A stretch of DNA of 64,000 bases from Uranotaenia lowii (GCF_029784155.1 NC_073692.1:366091160-366155159), one strand, 5' to 3'. Shown: positions 10,993 to 21,784, numbered from the stretch's first letter. Program-made: numbers and translations. Notes: a model not told the origin generated them from the letters alone.

Positions 10993-13052
10993 ATGAAGCG
11001 GAAGTTATCTCCTCGGAAAAACTACAACGATGAAACCCTTCGACTTGCTATTGAGGAAGCTAAGAAAACCGGAGAAATACGGAAATCTGCCAGAAAATAC
11101 GATGTTCCGTTTTCAACTGTTCAACGGTATATCCGGTATCCTCCAAAAAGCAAAAAACCCGGACCCTGTACAATTCTAACAGCTGAGGAGGAAATGCGAA
11201 TAAAATCATGGATTTTGTATATGTCAAAGGCTGGTTTTCCAGTGGGAGAAATAGACGTATACCACATAGTAATCGATTATGCGGACAAACTACGAAAGAC
11301 ACGGAATATTCCAAAAACTTTCCCTTGTAGGTTTCAAGTCTGTTTTAGCTTTAACCAATATTCTCATATCACTTTTTCTAACGCAGGTCGGAACTGGACC
11401 CAGAGATTTTTGAAAAGACACACAGACTTAAGAAAAAAAACGACAACAAGGCTTTCTAAAGCAGGTGCCGTTGTTACAGAAAATCAAATCCGTAAATGGT
11501 TTTTTGAAATCGGAAACACCCTCGAAGAAGATGGTGTCCCATTGACAATCTTCGACGAACCGTTAAGAATATTTAATTTCGACGAATCTGGTTTCAAACT
11601 TGTACCAAAAGAATTCAAGGCCATTTGCGGACAGAACTTGGAAAATTCATATTCTGTTCATAATAATTGTGATAAGGAAAGCTTCACGGTTCTTTTTGGA
11701 AGCAATGCTGCGGGAGACATAGCACCACCCATGGTTCTGTATTCTGGGAAACGAATGACGCGGGAGATTGTCGATAGTACCCCAGATGGATGGTCCGTAG
11801 GTGTTTCTGACGAGGGATGGCAAACATCGAAGACTTTTTACGAATACATGACGAATGTCTTTTATAAGTGGCTTTTAGATAAAAGCATTCAGCTTCCTGT
11901 AATAGTCTTTCTAGACGGTCATAAGAGCCATATTAGTCTGGAACTAACCGAATTTTGTACAAATCATGGAATCATTCTCATTGCTCTTCTTCCTAACTCA
12001 ACTAGAATATTACAGCCATTGGATCGAAAATTTTTTGGGCCGTTGAAACAAATCTGGTGCAAAGTTTTACGACAGCATCTGTTGACTAACAGCAATGCAA
12101 AAGTTACCAAACTAAATTTCTGCCATCTATTGAGGACAACCCTTGAAAACTTCGTTAACTCGAGAGAATGTTTAAAGAAAGCCTTCAAAATGTGTGGCCT
12201 CTCGCCTTGGGATGTAAATGAAGTCGACTTTTCTCGACTGCCAACAAATGCGAGTTCGGAGACTGTAGCTACAGGAAATGCTCCAGAACAATCTGTGCCG
12301 AATGATGATTATCAAGAGTACAAAATTCAGTTGTATTACGTTGAAAAGGGACTCAATGATGAACAGCTTGCCAGGTTTGAATTGGATCGTAAAAAAGACT
12401 TCTTTTATGGGCCTCTAGACGAGATAGCACTTTTTAATTTTTGGAAAACAATAAAGGACAAGTCAGAAGGATTAATGTTCACAGAACCTCTAAAACAATT
12501 TGAAAGCATAACTTTGGAGTTAACGGTTCAAGAAAACGGTATTTGCGTTCCTGTTGATCAGCCGCATGGCACTCAAGGTAAACTAAAACTATATTTTTAT
12601 ACATTTTTTCTAATAAATTTGCTTTTTCAGCTGAATCTCTATTGATTTGCCAATATCCTCTAAATGAAAATGAACAGCAATTGGACGAAAGAGTAGAACA
12701 TGATCCATTTGAAGACGTTTTCATTTGGCCCAAGGTAACTGACAGGTCAGCAGGCCAAAAAAGACGTAGACAGGATCACGTACCCTCGGTAGCAACCAGT
12801 AAGAGATGGCGACAATGGTTCAATAAAAAAGACGAAATAAGGCAACAGGAAGAAAATGATAAATTGGCACGAGTAGAGAAAAGAAAACAAGTTCAAACCA
12901 AAAGGAAGATGGAGCAAGAAGTCTTGAAAAAGAAAAGAGAAGAGAAAGCGCAACAAAAGAAACAACTAAAGGAAGACAAGGAAAATAACCCTCCTAAGAG
13001 AAAATCCCAATCTTCAATTCCCTCTTTGAAATTGAGAAAAAAGAAAAAATAA
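10993..13052 (+). CDS. pogo-like transposase, three coding exons
   Basis: This transposase would cut and insert the element in the nucleus. I read exons 10993-11326, 11387-12577 and 12631-13052. The first intron (11327-11386, 60 bases, GT-AG) is in frame and would add 20 residues if retained. The second (12578-12630, 53 bases, GT-AG) joins a basic C-terminal exon. The spliced protein is 648 residues. An N-terminal helix-turn-helix of psq type lies at about residues 8-55, followed by a CENP-B-type DNA-binding region to about 140. The DDE_1 catalytic domain has all three acidic residues: D177 in NFDESGF, D288 in FLDGHKSH and D324 in LQPLDRKFFGPLK, the last two with 35 residues between them. The C-terminus is rich in Lys, Arg, Glu and Gln (probable coiled coil and nuclear localisation). 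The frame is unbroken, so the protein may be active. The start is the first ATG after the acceptor at 10988. Confidence 0.9.
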
Positions 13053-13195
13053 CTCAATTGAAAAGCTTGTAAACTTTTGAAATTTTTGATAATTTTTGCG
13101 TTTTTTTTTTCTTATTACTGTTAACCTTGATAATTTTTGTTCGTCTATGTTTTTGTTCGGTTATTATTTTGTTTGTTATGTTATTGATATTTACT

Positions 13196-13201
13196 AATAA
13201 A
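13196..13201 (+). promoter_or_regulatory. Candidate polyadenylation signal of the transposase gene
   Basis: AATAAA lies about 145 bases after the transposase stop codon and well inside the right TIR. This is the expected position for 3' end formation of the transposase mRNA. Confidence 0.5.
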
Positions 13202-13567
13202 CTTTGTTTGAGCATTGCTGTACTTTTTTCTTAATAGAACATTTGGATACTCACATCTGCTTGTTATCTATGAATGTATGTACGCTTACATGCGTGCGTG
13301 AATGTGTATTAAAATGAAGTTTTAAGGATAAGGCAGATAAACAAAGTGTCACAAATTATCATGTGATGGCTTTATCTTTTGCTTTATAAGATTAAGGGTA
13401 GTATTCTTTGCTAAGCTTTGTATTCAAAAAGATAGAGAATCAATATTAAAATTTAAGGTCTTGCTCAGGAATCAGCAGAAACCGAATAGTCTTTAGGATC
13501 GAAGAAAATTTCTTAACTGACTAATAATATGTAGCAAAATGACTAACAATTGTTACTGAGCAAAAAA

Positions 13568-13582
13568 ATGACCCATAATTGT
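13568..13582. repeat. Subterminal site, right end of pogo-like element
   Basis: ATGACCCATAATTGT, in the orientation of the right TIR copy (13760-13774), about 180 bases inside the right end. It is the sixth member of the site set when both TIR copies are counted. Confidence 0.65.
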
Positions 13583-13786
13583 GGTTTTTAAATTTTTCGA
13601 ATTATTTTGTTAATAAATACATTTCCAATAGAAAATATTAGGATCTACATATTCAAAATTGAAGAAAAAACACTTCGGGAATGTTATGTATGCAAATATT
13701 GCTGTTAGATTAACTGTACCACGAAATAACACCCATTACATAGTAAGAAGATTCCTTAAGTGACCCATGATTGTGGGGGGACTGTA

Positions 13787-14214
13787 CAGTCTATTAGGTG
13801 GTCAATTACTATCATTTTTTGGGTTTTCAAACAGGTACCATCTACTAGCTACCGACAATGAATGGCGAATGATTGAAATTGGTGGCGTGGGAGCGAGTCG
13901 AACTGCAGTCCGTTTAAGGAATTGTTAGTATAATCACATACTACATATTGTTTGTTCAAGTTGGACCAGATGTTTAAGCTGAATTGTTACATTTAACATA
14001 AAATGTACCGACTCTAATGTGGAAGGAAACGTGGATAATACATGAGCGTAAAAATAAGCCCAAGAATAAACATCGCCAACTGAATCGTATGGTAATTGCG
14101 AAAAATTCAATAATGTACAAAACTGTGTGCGCCTTCCAAAGCTTTTATCTGTTTTTACTACATGGTCTTCAAGATCCAATCAATAAGTGTGAAAATTGAG
14201 CTAGCAAAACATTC
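13787..14214. other. Flank between pogo-like and R1-like elements
   Basis: No coding similarity is seen until about 14215, where R1 ORF1-like sequence begins. It may be unique DNA or decayed R1 5' sequence. Confidence 0.35.
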
Positions 14215-14994
14215 ATAAGGAGGTTAAGGACAAGCTGGTAAAGGCACCTTTAAAAGAAGCAAACAAAGCAGTTCTAGAGATTGTAAGTGCGCTAAATGAC
14301 AGTGTAACTATTTAGTAGAAAAACAGAGGCGGGGGAGCCCTCTAAGGCGAATGTTCGTGACCTAAAACGTATCGATTCCTTCGTTCAAACGGTGAGGAAT
14401 GAGTTCACTACTCCAAGAAGCTCTAAAAGTGTGAAGAAGAAAAGAGAGCAGGAAAACTAACCTCAAGCCCAAGAAACAGCGAAGCCATGTAAGCTTAAAA
14501 GGTGAAGCTATCGTAGTTAAGATACTAGAGAGTACGTACGCTAACGTGCTTCGTCAGATGCGGACCGACGAAAAGCTTGCTGGACTAGGTGAAAACGTGA
14601 GGAGATGATCCTCGAGTTGAAACGAAGTTTGGCAAAAAAGAGAGCATCCCTCAAGGTGCTAGCAGAGGAAGCTCTAGGCCAGAATGCGGAGGTTCATGCA
14701 CTTTGCCAGGAAGTGGCTATCCGTATCAAAAACCTCGACGAAATTACGACAGATGATGAAGTTAGGACAGAACTAGTAGACCAGTGTATGATCTGCGAAG
14801 AAGAGGTCTCGGCCCGATTGAGGCAGGGTCCTCCCAAATTCAGAACACAGGTTGCATTTGTGAGACTTCCAGTGGTAGCAGCAAACGCAGCACTCGAGTG
14901 CAGGTGTCTGGTCCACTTGTGTCATGTTACTGGTAACCCTAAATGCCTTGCCTATCAAAAAGAGCTAGCAGCGATGCTAAGGGCTCGGAAGTAA
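14215..14994 (+). pseudogene. R1-clade non-LTR retrotransposon ORF1 (gag-like) relic
   Basis: Broken reading frames carry R1-clade ORF1 features. An upstream segment (14215-14600, frameshifted) includes a KGEAIVVKILES-like stretch. An open segment from 14605 has ILELKRSLAKK, then the LAEEALGQNAEVHALCQEVA stretch and a RIKNLDEIT stretch typical of the ORF1 region before the CCHC knuckles. After RLPVVAANAALE the expected knuckles are lost through frameshift and decay. ORF1 proteins bind element RNA. The frame stops at 14992-14994, where ORF2-like sequence begins. It is a dead copy. Confidence 0.8.
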
Positions 14995-16480
14995 TCCAAA
15001 TCAACTTCAACCACTGCACTGTAGCGAAGCACAACACAGCCTTTGCGACATATGGCGGTGCAGGAGATGCTAGACATAGCGTTTGAATGGCCCTATTTAC
15101 GTATCCGATAGTGTCAATCTGGCCGCAATGGGGGTAACAGGAAAGTTGCCCATACAAGAACTGGTCACATCGAATGAGGAAGGTTTCATGATAGCTATAG
15201 TCAATGGGATCTTCTTCTGTAGCTTAGCTGCTACGCTCCGCCGAGGTGGACCTTAGAGAATTTTGACGCAACAATGGATAACAAAATTGAGGTGTTCACA
15301 GGTTGAAACCCTGTTATAATCACGAAGGATTTCAATGCATGTGCTCAGGAAAGGGGTAGTTCCCTCACGAATGCCGGAGGACAGAGTCTACTTAAAGCTC
15401 TTGCAAGGATAAATAGGACCTACCATAAAGAGGGACCCATTATTGATATCACATTTGATAGTCCAAGGTGGACATGTAATTAGAGGGTGAGCGAAGAGCA
15501 CACTCATAGTGACCACTTTGCAATCCGCTATTGTGTGGGTCATAGTGCACAGTTAGGCAGAAAAGAGATAATGGTACGTAAACGACGCTGGAAGACAAAA
15601 CAATTTGAACAGAATGTCTTTGTCGAGATGTTGAAGTGGAAGCCTGACGAAAGTACTCACACGTGCTTGAGACGCATCAATGTCAAGGAGATCTATCAGT
15701 TTATTAGTGGACTGATGAAATAGAGAATTTGTGCACCTATGTAAATAAATAATTGTGCACCAGCTGCTTTCGCGCTATGCGAACCATGCAGAAAGCACGA
15801 ACTCAAACGGAGAGAGATGAGCGTAGGCCGCTATTCAAAAATGTGAGAAAAAGCCTCTGCAAGGCAATTTAAGAAAGTAAAAAGGCATGTTTGAGGAAAG
15901 CAATGTGGAAGAACTGTGTGACATCACAAAATTCCTTCAGCTGGAATAAGTTCCACATCCAGATAGTATCCCGAACATAGCAGGTAAACCCACGATTATG
16001 GAATTACCCGAAATATTCCGATCGTCAATGCAAATTTGTATTGAGAAAAGGACGTTTCCAGAAGTATGGAAACGGCAGAAGCTGGTTCTGCTGCCCACAC
16101 CAGGATAGCCATTGGGAGATCCATCGGCATACAGGCCAATCTGCCTACTGGATACGGTTGGAAAGGTTCTGGAAAGGCTTATCCAGTAGAACACCGAGGG
16201 CGGAGACGGACTTTCTTACAATCAATTCGGCTTTCGAAAATGGTGATGCACTGTCGACGCCGTTCGAACTGTTATCGAAACGGCTGATGAAGCCAGACTT
16301 AAGAAGAGAAAAGGGGATCGTTTTTATGCGATTGCAACACTGAACGTGTGCAACGCCTTCAACAGTGGTAGCTGGGCAGCGATTGCGTCGTCGCTCATAA
16401 AAATGAGAATACCGACCCATCTGTACAAACAGCTATTTCCAAAATCGTAATCTGCTCTGCAAAGAAGTTCCACCTCCCCG
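14994..16480 (+). pseudogene. R1-clade ORF2 relic: endonuclease and N-terminal reverse transcriptase
   Basis: Several frames together give an ORF2 scaffold. An endonuclease start IQINFNHC occurs at about 14997. A GDFNA-type motif appears as DFNACAQE near 15330, followed by the SLTNAGGQSLLKAL stretch. The SEEHTHSDHFAIRY stretch, with the conserved SDH, is at 15490-15530. The linker has an ESKKACLRK stretch near 15870. Reverse transcriptase N-terminal motifs follow: SAYRPICLLDTVGKVLERLI near 16120-16180, FGFRK near 16230 and NAFNSGSWAAI near 16360. Many stops and frameshifts make it inactive. It breaks off at about 16470-16480, just before the segment that leads to the TAGVPQG motif, which reappears at 17490. 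Confidence 0.8.
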
Positions 16481-17455
16481 TGGTGCCTGTTGGGAACGTG
16501 TCTGCAGACGTATGATCAAGAGAACTAAACGTCACACTTGGTGCAGCCAGCCCACCGACAGCTGCGTGCCGATTGTGGCACAAACTTGGTGTTACTGTGT
16601 ACGTTGGTACCAGTGCTCAGTCGCAAGAGGGAGAACTGATCACGTGTATCGGGAAATCGCAAACCCGATATGCAGGGCGACCAGAAAGTGTTCGCGCGGG
16701 TGTCGATCGAAAACGCTTTTCGGGTGGTCCTAGCCCCGATTCGTGGATATGATTGGCACACGACGGGCGGAGAAGAAGGTCTTGTATCGGAAACATGTGC
16801 CGCCCACATTTCAAGTCTTACGATGAGAGTTTGGGCCTCAAATTGAGTCTCAAAGAGGTTGAGACGGAGAACACGTTAAGGGAACTGTGTATCTCCAGAC
16901 TCAAGGAGAGGAGAGTTGCTGCTCGTCTCGAATTGTGTCAAGAGACGTAATGAAAGAGGGCCCTCAACACTCGAGGAGAGGCGAGTTGTTCTCGTCTTGA
17001 ATTGGGTCGAGAGGGCGGAGTGTGGGAAGGTCTCGAGTCACGAAGAGGGCCGCCTCACCAACGTCTAAAATTGGGACAATAGACCGAATGTGCGCCTCGA
17101 GTCACGTGTAGTGGCGAACGATTGTCCCGCCGTGAGTCGCGAATCATGACAGTAGAGGAGGAGAGCTTTGCTGGTGTAGTACGAGTACGTATGAACGAGT
17201 ACTGCCGTGCAGCGCTTTGCGCGAGTATGGCCTCCCATCACAGGAATAGCCTTCGTTGTAGGTGCAGATGGGAATTATGGCCAGAGGCCCCAGGTGGACT
17301 TTATGGTGTTGGGGTACATAGTTTCATGAATCACCAATTGCACCCATGAACCCAGAGTAAAAAACTTGGGAGACGCGGTGGCTCGCCGTGCCTTGGAATG
17401 CAATCCGTAAAAAGAACCACCTGGGTGATCAACAAATAAAAAAAAATAACCGTAC
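16481..17455 (+). mobile_element. 3' end of a second R1-like element nested in the first
   Basis: The reverse transcriptase of the older copy is interrupted here and resumes at 17461. The insert lacks a readable frame, contains repeated 'ctcgagtcacg/agaggcgag'-like strings typical of a long 3' UTR, and ends in an A-rich tail (AAATAAAAAAAAATAA, to 17455). Its last part shares GGCCCCAGGTGGA and a CCCATG-ACCCAGAGTA block with the other R1-like 3' end near 46083-46150, which supports the assignment. The left boundary is approximate and no clear target duplication was found. Confidence 0.6.
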
Positions 17456-17460
17456 AATTA

Positions 17461-17607
17461 ATGACGAGCGAAGAATTTCTGGAAATGGTTGTTACAGCTG
17501 GAGTACCACAAGGGCCGATACTGGGCCCGGTTCTGTGCAATCTAACGTACGATGAGGTGCTAAGAGAAGAAGTAAAGTTGGTTGGTTTCGCGAACGACAT
17601 TTTGATT
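17461..17607 (+). pseudogene. R1-clade reverse transcriptase core, interrupted
   Basis: An open stretch carries VTAGVPQGPILGPVL followed by VGFANDILI. The catalytic F/Y-A-D-D box reads FAND, so one of its catalytic aspartates is lost. It continues the relic broken off at about 16480 and is cut at a TA (17608) by the mariner insertion, resuming at 18588. Confidence 0.85.
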
Positions 17608-17609
17608 TA

Positions 17610-18585
17610 ACGGGTGTTAAATAAAAAATGAGAATTTTTTAAATCACATATAAAAAAAACTGTTATTTTTTTCATCGATTTCAGTATTTTTTATTAATAA
17701 CATAATGTATTTTCTTCCACAAAATGTCAGTGAATGTTTGAGCCGTGGTCTGATGTTCGACGCAACTTTGTCGCGATGCTCTCACAAGAACGTTGTACGG
17801 CACTTTCGTCCATTTTCCGGATACAATTGCGGATTCTTGTAGTCAGTTGCTTCGTGCCCTTGGCCCTCCAATTGTTTGTATACACTAGGGCACTGAGTGA
17901 GCTAAAGAAATCCTCTATTGGACGGCACTGGGGCAAGTTTGTTGGGTTACGATCTTTCGGCATGAACGGTATCTTTTTCTCCTCAATGTACGTCAGCTAG
18001 CCAGAACGAATGACGTCCCGCGGTATTTTTTGGTCATCCACCGACACTGTGATTCAACCGTCTCAATGTGCTTCTCCGTGTTCTCCGGCGACCTCGTTTT
18101 CTTCCTGCAGACGATTCCTTCCATCTTGAGGGTACGATGGATCAATACGTGGGAGCAGCCATATTTCCGACCGGCGTCACGCAGGCTGGTTGCGTCCTTG
18201 TTGTCAAACTGCTTCTTCAACGATGTCTTCCTCTGCTTCGTCATTATCGTCCCCGGACGACCACTTCCGACCTTCCGCTCTACGTTCAGGGAACCCAGGA
18301 TACGATATACCGTACTGACAGGTACATTTTCTTCCTCAAAATGTACCACCGTGAACTTCTTCCTTGCTAGAAAAGCGTTTCGTAGAACCGTACAATGTGT
18401 TCGCGGAGCATGTGCTGTTTCGACGCCATCTTTGCTTTGACTAAATTCAAACTAGTAAAACCAAACACGCCTACTGTTTCTAGGGAGCCCAAAGAGAAAT
18501 TTTCTTGGAGAATGAAAATTTTACGCTCTTTATTTGAGTTACTGAAAGGTATTGAAAACATTCTCATTTTTTATTTAACACCCGT
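17610..18585 (-). mobile_element. Internally deleted mariner-like element
   Basis: The ends are perfect 26-bp TIRs starting ACGGGTGTTAAAT, flanked by TA duplications (17608-17609, 18586-18587). At 976 bp the element is shorter than the usual ~1.3 kb, in line with the missing middle of its transposase. It is inserted in the R1 reverse transcriptase immediately after the FAND box, in opposite orientation to the R1 relic. Confidence 0.93.
17727..18429 (-). pseudogene. mariner-like (DD37E-type) transposase, catalytic core deleted
   Basis: The minus strand starts near 18429 with MASKQHMLREHIVRFYETLF and continues in shifted frames through a helix-turn-helix region (VPVSTVYRILGSLNVERK, RKYGCSHVLIHRTL) to KYRGTSFVL at about 18005. 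It then jumps to TYIEEKKIPFMPKDRNPTNL and CRPIEDFF. The third acidic residue (E of RPIEDFF) is present, but the segment holding the first two aspartates is missing. Frameshifts occur near 18350 and 17990. The NPTNLPQCRPIEDFF signature points to the ITmD37E-type group; this is from memory of the family, not a search. Confidence 0.8.
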
Positions 18586-18587
18586 TA

Positions 18588-19494
18588 AGCGACGGGTTAC
18601 TCTGCAGAAATCGTCCAGCTATGAGCTTTAGGAGCTGAAGAGTAGAGAGCTGGATGCACGCCAATAGTTTGCAGTTGGCTCATCACAAAACCAATATGGT
18701 CTTTATATCAAATCTGATTTCACCGCAAACATGCAGAATTACACTTGTATAATGCGCTATCGAATCAAAGCACGAATTTAAATATTCGGGTGGGATGATT
18801 AACGACCGGCTCAGCATTAAAAGCTACGTTCAGTATGTTTGCAAGAAGGCGGCAACAGCAACGGTCGCACCTACGAGGATAATGGCGAACAGCTCAAGGA
18901 TTCGAATCAGTCAGCGAAGGGTTATTACGAGTGTGGTTTCGTCAATCAATCGATATTGTGGGGCGGTTTAGAAATCTGGCCTTCACATCCAGTGTAACCG
19001 GCAGTTGCTTAACAGTTGTAGCAGGAGTCATGCCAGTCTCGGTTATGTTGGTGGTTAACTTCTATTGCTACGAGAATAGAGACACGCAAAACGTGAGAAC
19101 ACGAATCAGGGATATCTCTATGTTCATCTTGCAGCAGCTGTGCAACAGCTCAGAAAGAGGAAGTTGGACCCATCATTTGATCCCAAACATCAGAGAGTAG
19201 TTGGAGAGAAAAGAGGGTTAAGTGGATTTCTACATAATGGAATTCCTGTCTGGTCATGGATGCTTCATGAAGTATCATGAAGTAAGTGACGCGGACGAAA
19301 CACCCAAACACGTGGTTTTCTATTGTCTAAAATTAGAAGAGGAACGTGCAAACATATTCGCCGCATGCGGACCATACACGACAGCCGATAACATGGTGCA
19401 GAAGATGTGTGATGACATCAACACTTGCCATGCAATCTGCGTTGGGCTCGCCCAGATAATGAATGCTCTGCAAAGGAGTTGGAGACTGAGGTAA
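18588..19494 (+). pseudogene. R1-clade ORF2 C-terminal relic
   Basis: It continues the reverse transcriptase after the mariner. A LAHHKTNMVFIS stretch (about 18675-18715), a GGMINDRLSIKSYV stretch (about 18790), KKAATATVAPTRIMANSS and RRVITSVVSSINRY match the thumb region of R1 proteins in broken frames. The last open segment (19222-19494) has FLSGHGCFMKYHE, then ADETPKHVVFYCLKLEEER and IMNALQRSWR, the usual R1 C-terminus around a Cys/His motif. The cysteines expected between the two halves are partly lost. The frame ends at 19494. Confidence 0.85.
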
Positions 19495-19808
19495 ATTGCG
19501 ATTTGCGAAGGATAGACTGACGCGAATAGCGATCGACGTAACCTTACTTTACTTTGCTTTTCTTAGCTGAATGAGTCCGAGCTAAACGACGACTAGAAGA
19601 TGATCTTTACCTGTCAGGATGGTTTTTTTAATTCTACTATGAAATCAAATCTTCTGATTCTGTCTAGGTACATTTCGTACCTAAAAATTATCAAATTTTC
19701 AAGATGCTCGATAAGGCCGGAACAAAATTCAAATCCTTTTTTTGTCACTCGGAGTTGGAACATCGTGAGGGGGGGGGGACAATAAAAAATAATGCGAAAA
19801 ACAAATAA
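19495..19808. other. R1 3' flank and unassigned sequence
   Basis: The first ~100 bases may be R1 3' UTR. A nine-base G run at about 19770 and an AT-rich stretch lead to the next element. No gene. Confidence 0.35.
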
Positions 19809-21411
19809 GGGGCTGTTCACTAATTACGTAAGCACATAGGGGGGGTGGGGGGGGTTTTACATTTACATTTACGATCTCTTACTAGGGGGGTAGGGGGAGT
19901 TTCCAAAAATCTTACGTAAGAAATATTACATTAAAAATTCATCACAGCCACAGCCATACGAAACCATATTACTCAGGTTTTATTTTACTCACTAACTATT
20001 TGTTGGTTAATAATATCATCGAACTCTTTAATACATGGTGTCATAACAATAGCCTGTGTATAAGCGTCGAGAAATGCGCCGTCATCTCTTTCAGTAGAAG
20101 AGTCAATCCTATCTACTGGAATTACAACATCTGCGGTACGCCCATAGAAAGAGTCTCGAACTTCAAGGATTTAGGGGTAATACTCGACGAGTCGCTTACT
20201 TTTCGCGACCATTACTCCTACATAATCTCGAAAGCAAACAGAAACCTAGGATTTATGACAAGGATCTCGAAAGAATTTCGAGACAGCTACTGTCTTCGAT
20301 CTCTATACTTTTCTCTAGTGAGATCAATTTTAGAAACCGCATCGATAGTCTGGAGCCCACATACCTCGTACTGGTCCAAGAGAATTGAAGCTGTTCAGTC
20401 CAGATTTGTTAAATACGCCCTCCGTTTCCTCCCGTGGAACAACCCCCAGGAATTAACTGACTACCATCACCGCTGCCGTCTGCTAGGAATGGAAACAATG
20501 TTGGAAAGAAGGCTGACTGCGCGTGCTGTTTTTATCAAAAAAATCATCGAAGGTGAAATAGACTCACCGGAGCTTTTACGTCTTATCAACCTCAACATTC
20601 GACCCAGGGTATTTAGGAGCCGCGAATTTCTCCAGATTGAATATCAACGAACAAACTACGGACAGAATGAACCACTTCGGGCCATGTGTAAAATATTCAA
20701 TTGGTTTTTCGAGCTGAACGACTTCAACATTTCCATTCACGCTTTTAAAGCTGCGATAAGATCATCAGAAAAACTTTCGAATCTAGTGAACCTCATAAAT
20801 AGACAAGCATTTTAACTGTTAGGAATTAGTTTTAAATTTCATGGAGACAAAAATTGTCAGATGAATAAATGTCAATAATAATAATTTTAATGTTATGTTA
20901 TTTATCTTTTAATATCTTTGACTTCATAAAAAAAATTGCAGGTTCTATAAAATTTATAGAGAATCAATTCAAACCAAAAACACTAAATCACATTATTAAA
21001 AAAGATCGTCGCTTTTCGCTTTTCATCATAACAATCTTTTCAATTGAGAAACTTATAGAACAAGGAAAATGGCGCGTTCTGAAACCACGATTTGAATCCA
21101 TCATATTTCGAAAATGACTTCATTCGGAAAAAATCTTTAAAAATCAATATAAGGCGCTTTAAATAATAAATTTCTAGACAGTTTTTTCAGTGATAGACAT
21201 TACCAACTCTAAATTTTACAAAAGATTTACCAAAAAAAATCCTAAAACTATATCGCTTACCGCTGAATGAGTCTGAGATTTTAGGTTAGTTGACAACGTG
21301 ATTGTCGTTAAATATTTTTGCCCCAATTCTAATAGTATAGAATGATATTTTTTCCAAAAAAAAAAAAAAAAAAATTCCAAAATCGTGCTTACGTAATTAG
21401 TGAACGGCCCC
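19809..21411. mobile_element. TIR DNA element with TAA duplication, Harbinger-like
   Basis: The ends are 27-bp inverted repeats with one mismatch. The left (19809-19835) begins GGGGCTGTTCACTAATTACG; the right (21385-21411) is its complement with C for T at the sixth base. TAA flanks both (19806-19808, 21412-21414). A 3-bp TAA duplication and GGGGC-type ends fit PIF/Harbinger, but no transposase is present, so the superfamily is inferred. G runs lie just inside the left end. A non-LTR retroelement fragment is nested inside. Confidence 0.75.
20000..20815 (+). pseudogene. Jockey/I-like reverse transcriptase C-terminal part, 5' truncated
   Basis: A continuous frame of 271 codons aligns by eye with the region after the YADD box of Jockey-type reverse transcriptases. 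It has FNTWCHNNSLCISVEKC, VISFSRR, VSNFKDLGVILDESLTFRDH, SLYFSLVRSILETASIVWSP, then IEAVQSRFVKYALRFLPW and YHHRCRLLGMETMLERR. The catalytic palm, endonuclease and ORF1 are absent, as in a 5'-truncated insertion. The frame is unbroken through its stop at 20815. The 3' end runs into a short AATAATAAT-type tail at about 20870-20885. It sits in the same orientation inside the TIR element 19809-21411. Confidence 0.88.
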
Positions 21412-21687
21412 TAAATTGGAATAAGTTGCACGGAAGCTTGTATGCAATAAAAATGGCATACTATATCGTTGCACAAAACTTCTAAATCAAGTAATTTTTG
21501 ATCGAATAATACAATCAAATCAAGAAATCAAAATGTGAAAGAACTTCCATCATCTTAAATTTGTTTTTTGGTCTTTTAATCTTTCAGATATTGGAATTTT
21601 TTATCGAAATTTACATAAATTACTTCAGTTTTTTTTTTCAGATTTTTATCGCCGTTATAATTGTTGACTGTTCAAACTTTATTAATT

Positions 21688-21730
21688 TCCCCCTTCGGGT
21701 TTTTTGAAATTTCGAAGGGGGGGGGGGGAG
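21688..21730. repeat. Hairpin CCCCCTTCG / CGAAGGGGG with G run
   Basis: CCCCCTTCG at 21689-21697 pairs with CGAAGGGGG at 21713-21721 across a 15-base loop, and the G tract extends for several more bases. It resembles a terminal fragment of one of the G-run repeats in this window. It could terminate or stall polymerases; that is inference. Confidence 0.45.
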
Positions 21731-21784
21731 GTGGCAAAAGAAGAAATTGATATTTGTTCCAGCCTCATTTTAGAGAACCTAAAA

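Larger units (their letters stand above)
10479..13784 (+). mobile_element. Complete pogo-like (Tc1/mariner superfamily) DNA transposon
   Basis: The element is bounded by 25-bp TIRs (10479-10503 and 13760-13784). They start CAGTCCTCCC on the left and CAGTCCCCCC in complement on the right, and match over 24 of 25 bases. TA dinucleotides flank both ends (10477-10478 and 13785-13786), the expected target duplication for pogo elements. It carries one intact transposase gene and six copies of a 15-bp ACAATNATNRGTCAC-like site near its ends. The 3306-bp length is compatible with a complete autonomous element. Confidence 0.93.

Noticed and set aside
14017..14199. Short frames upstream of the R1 ORF1 relic as part of ORF1
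   Set aside because: No similarity to R1 ORF1 features is visible before about 14215.
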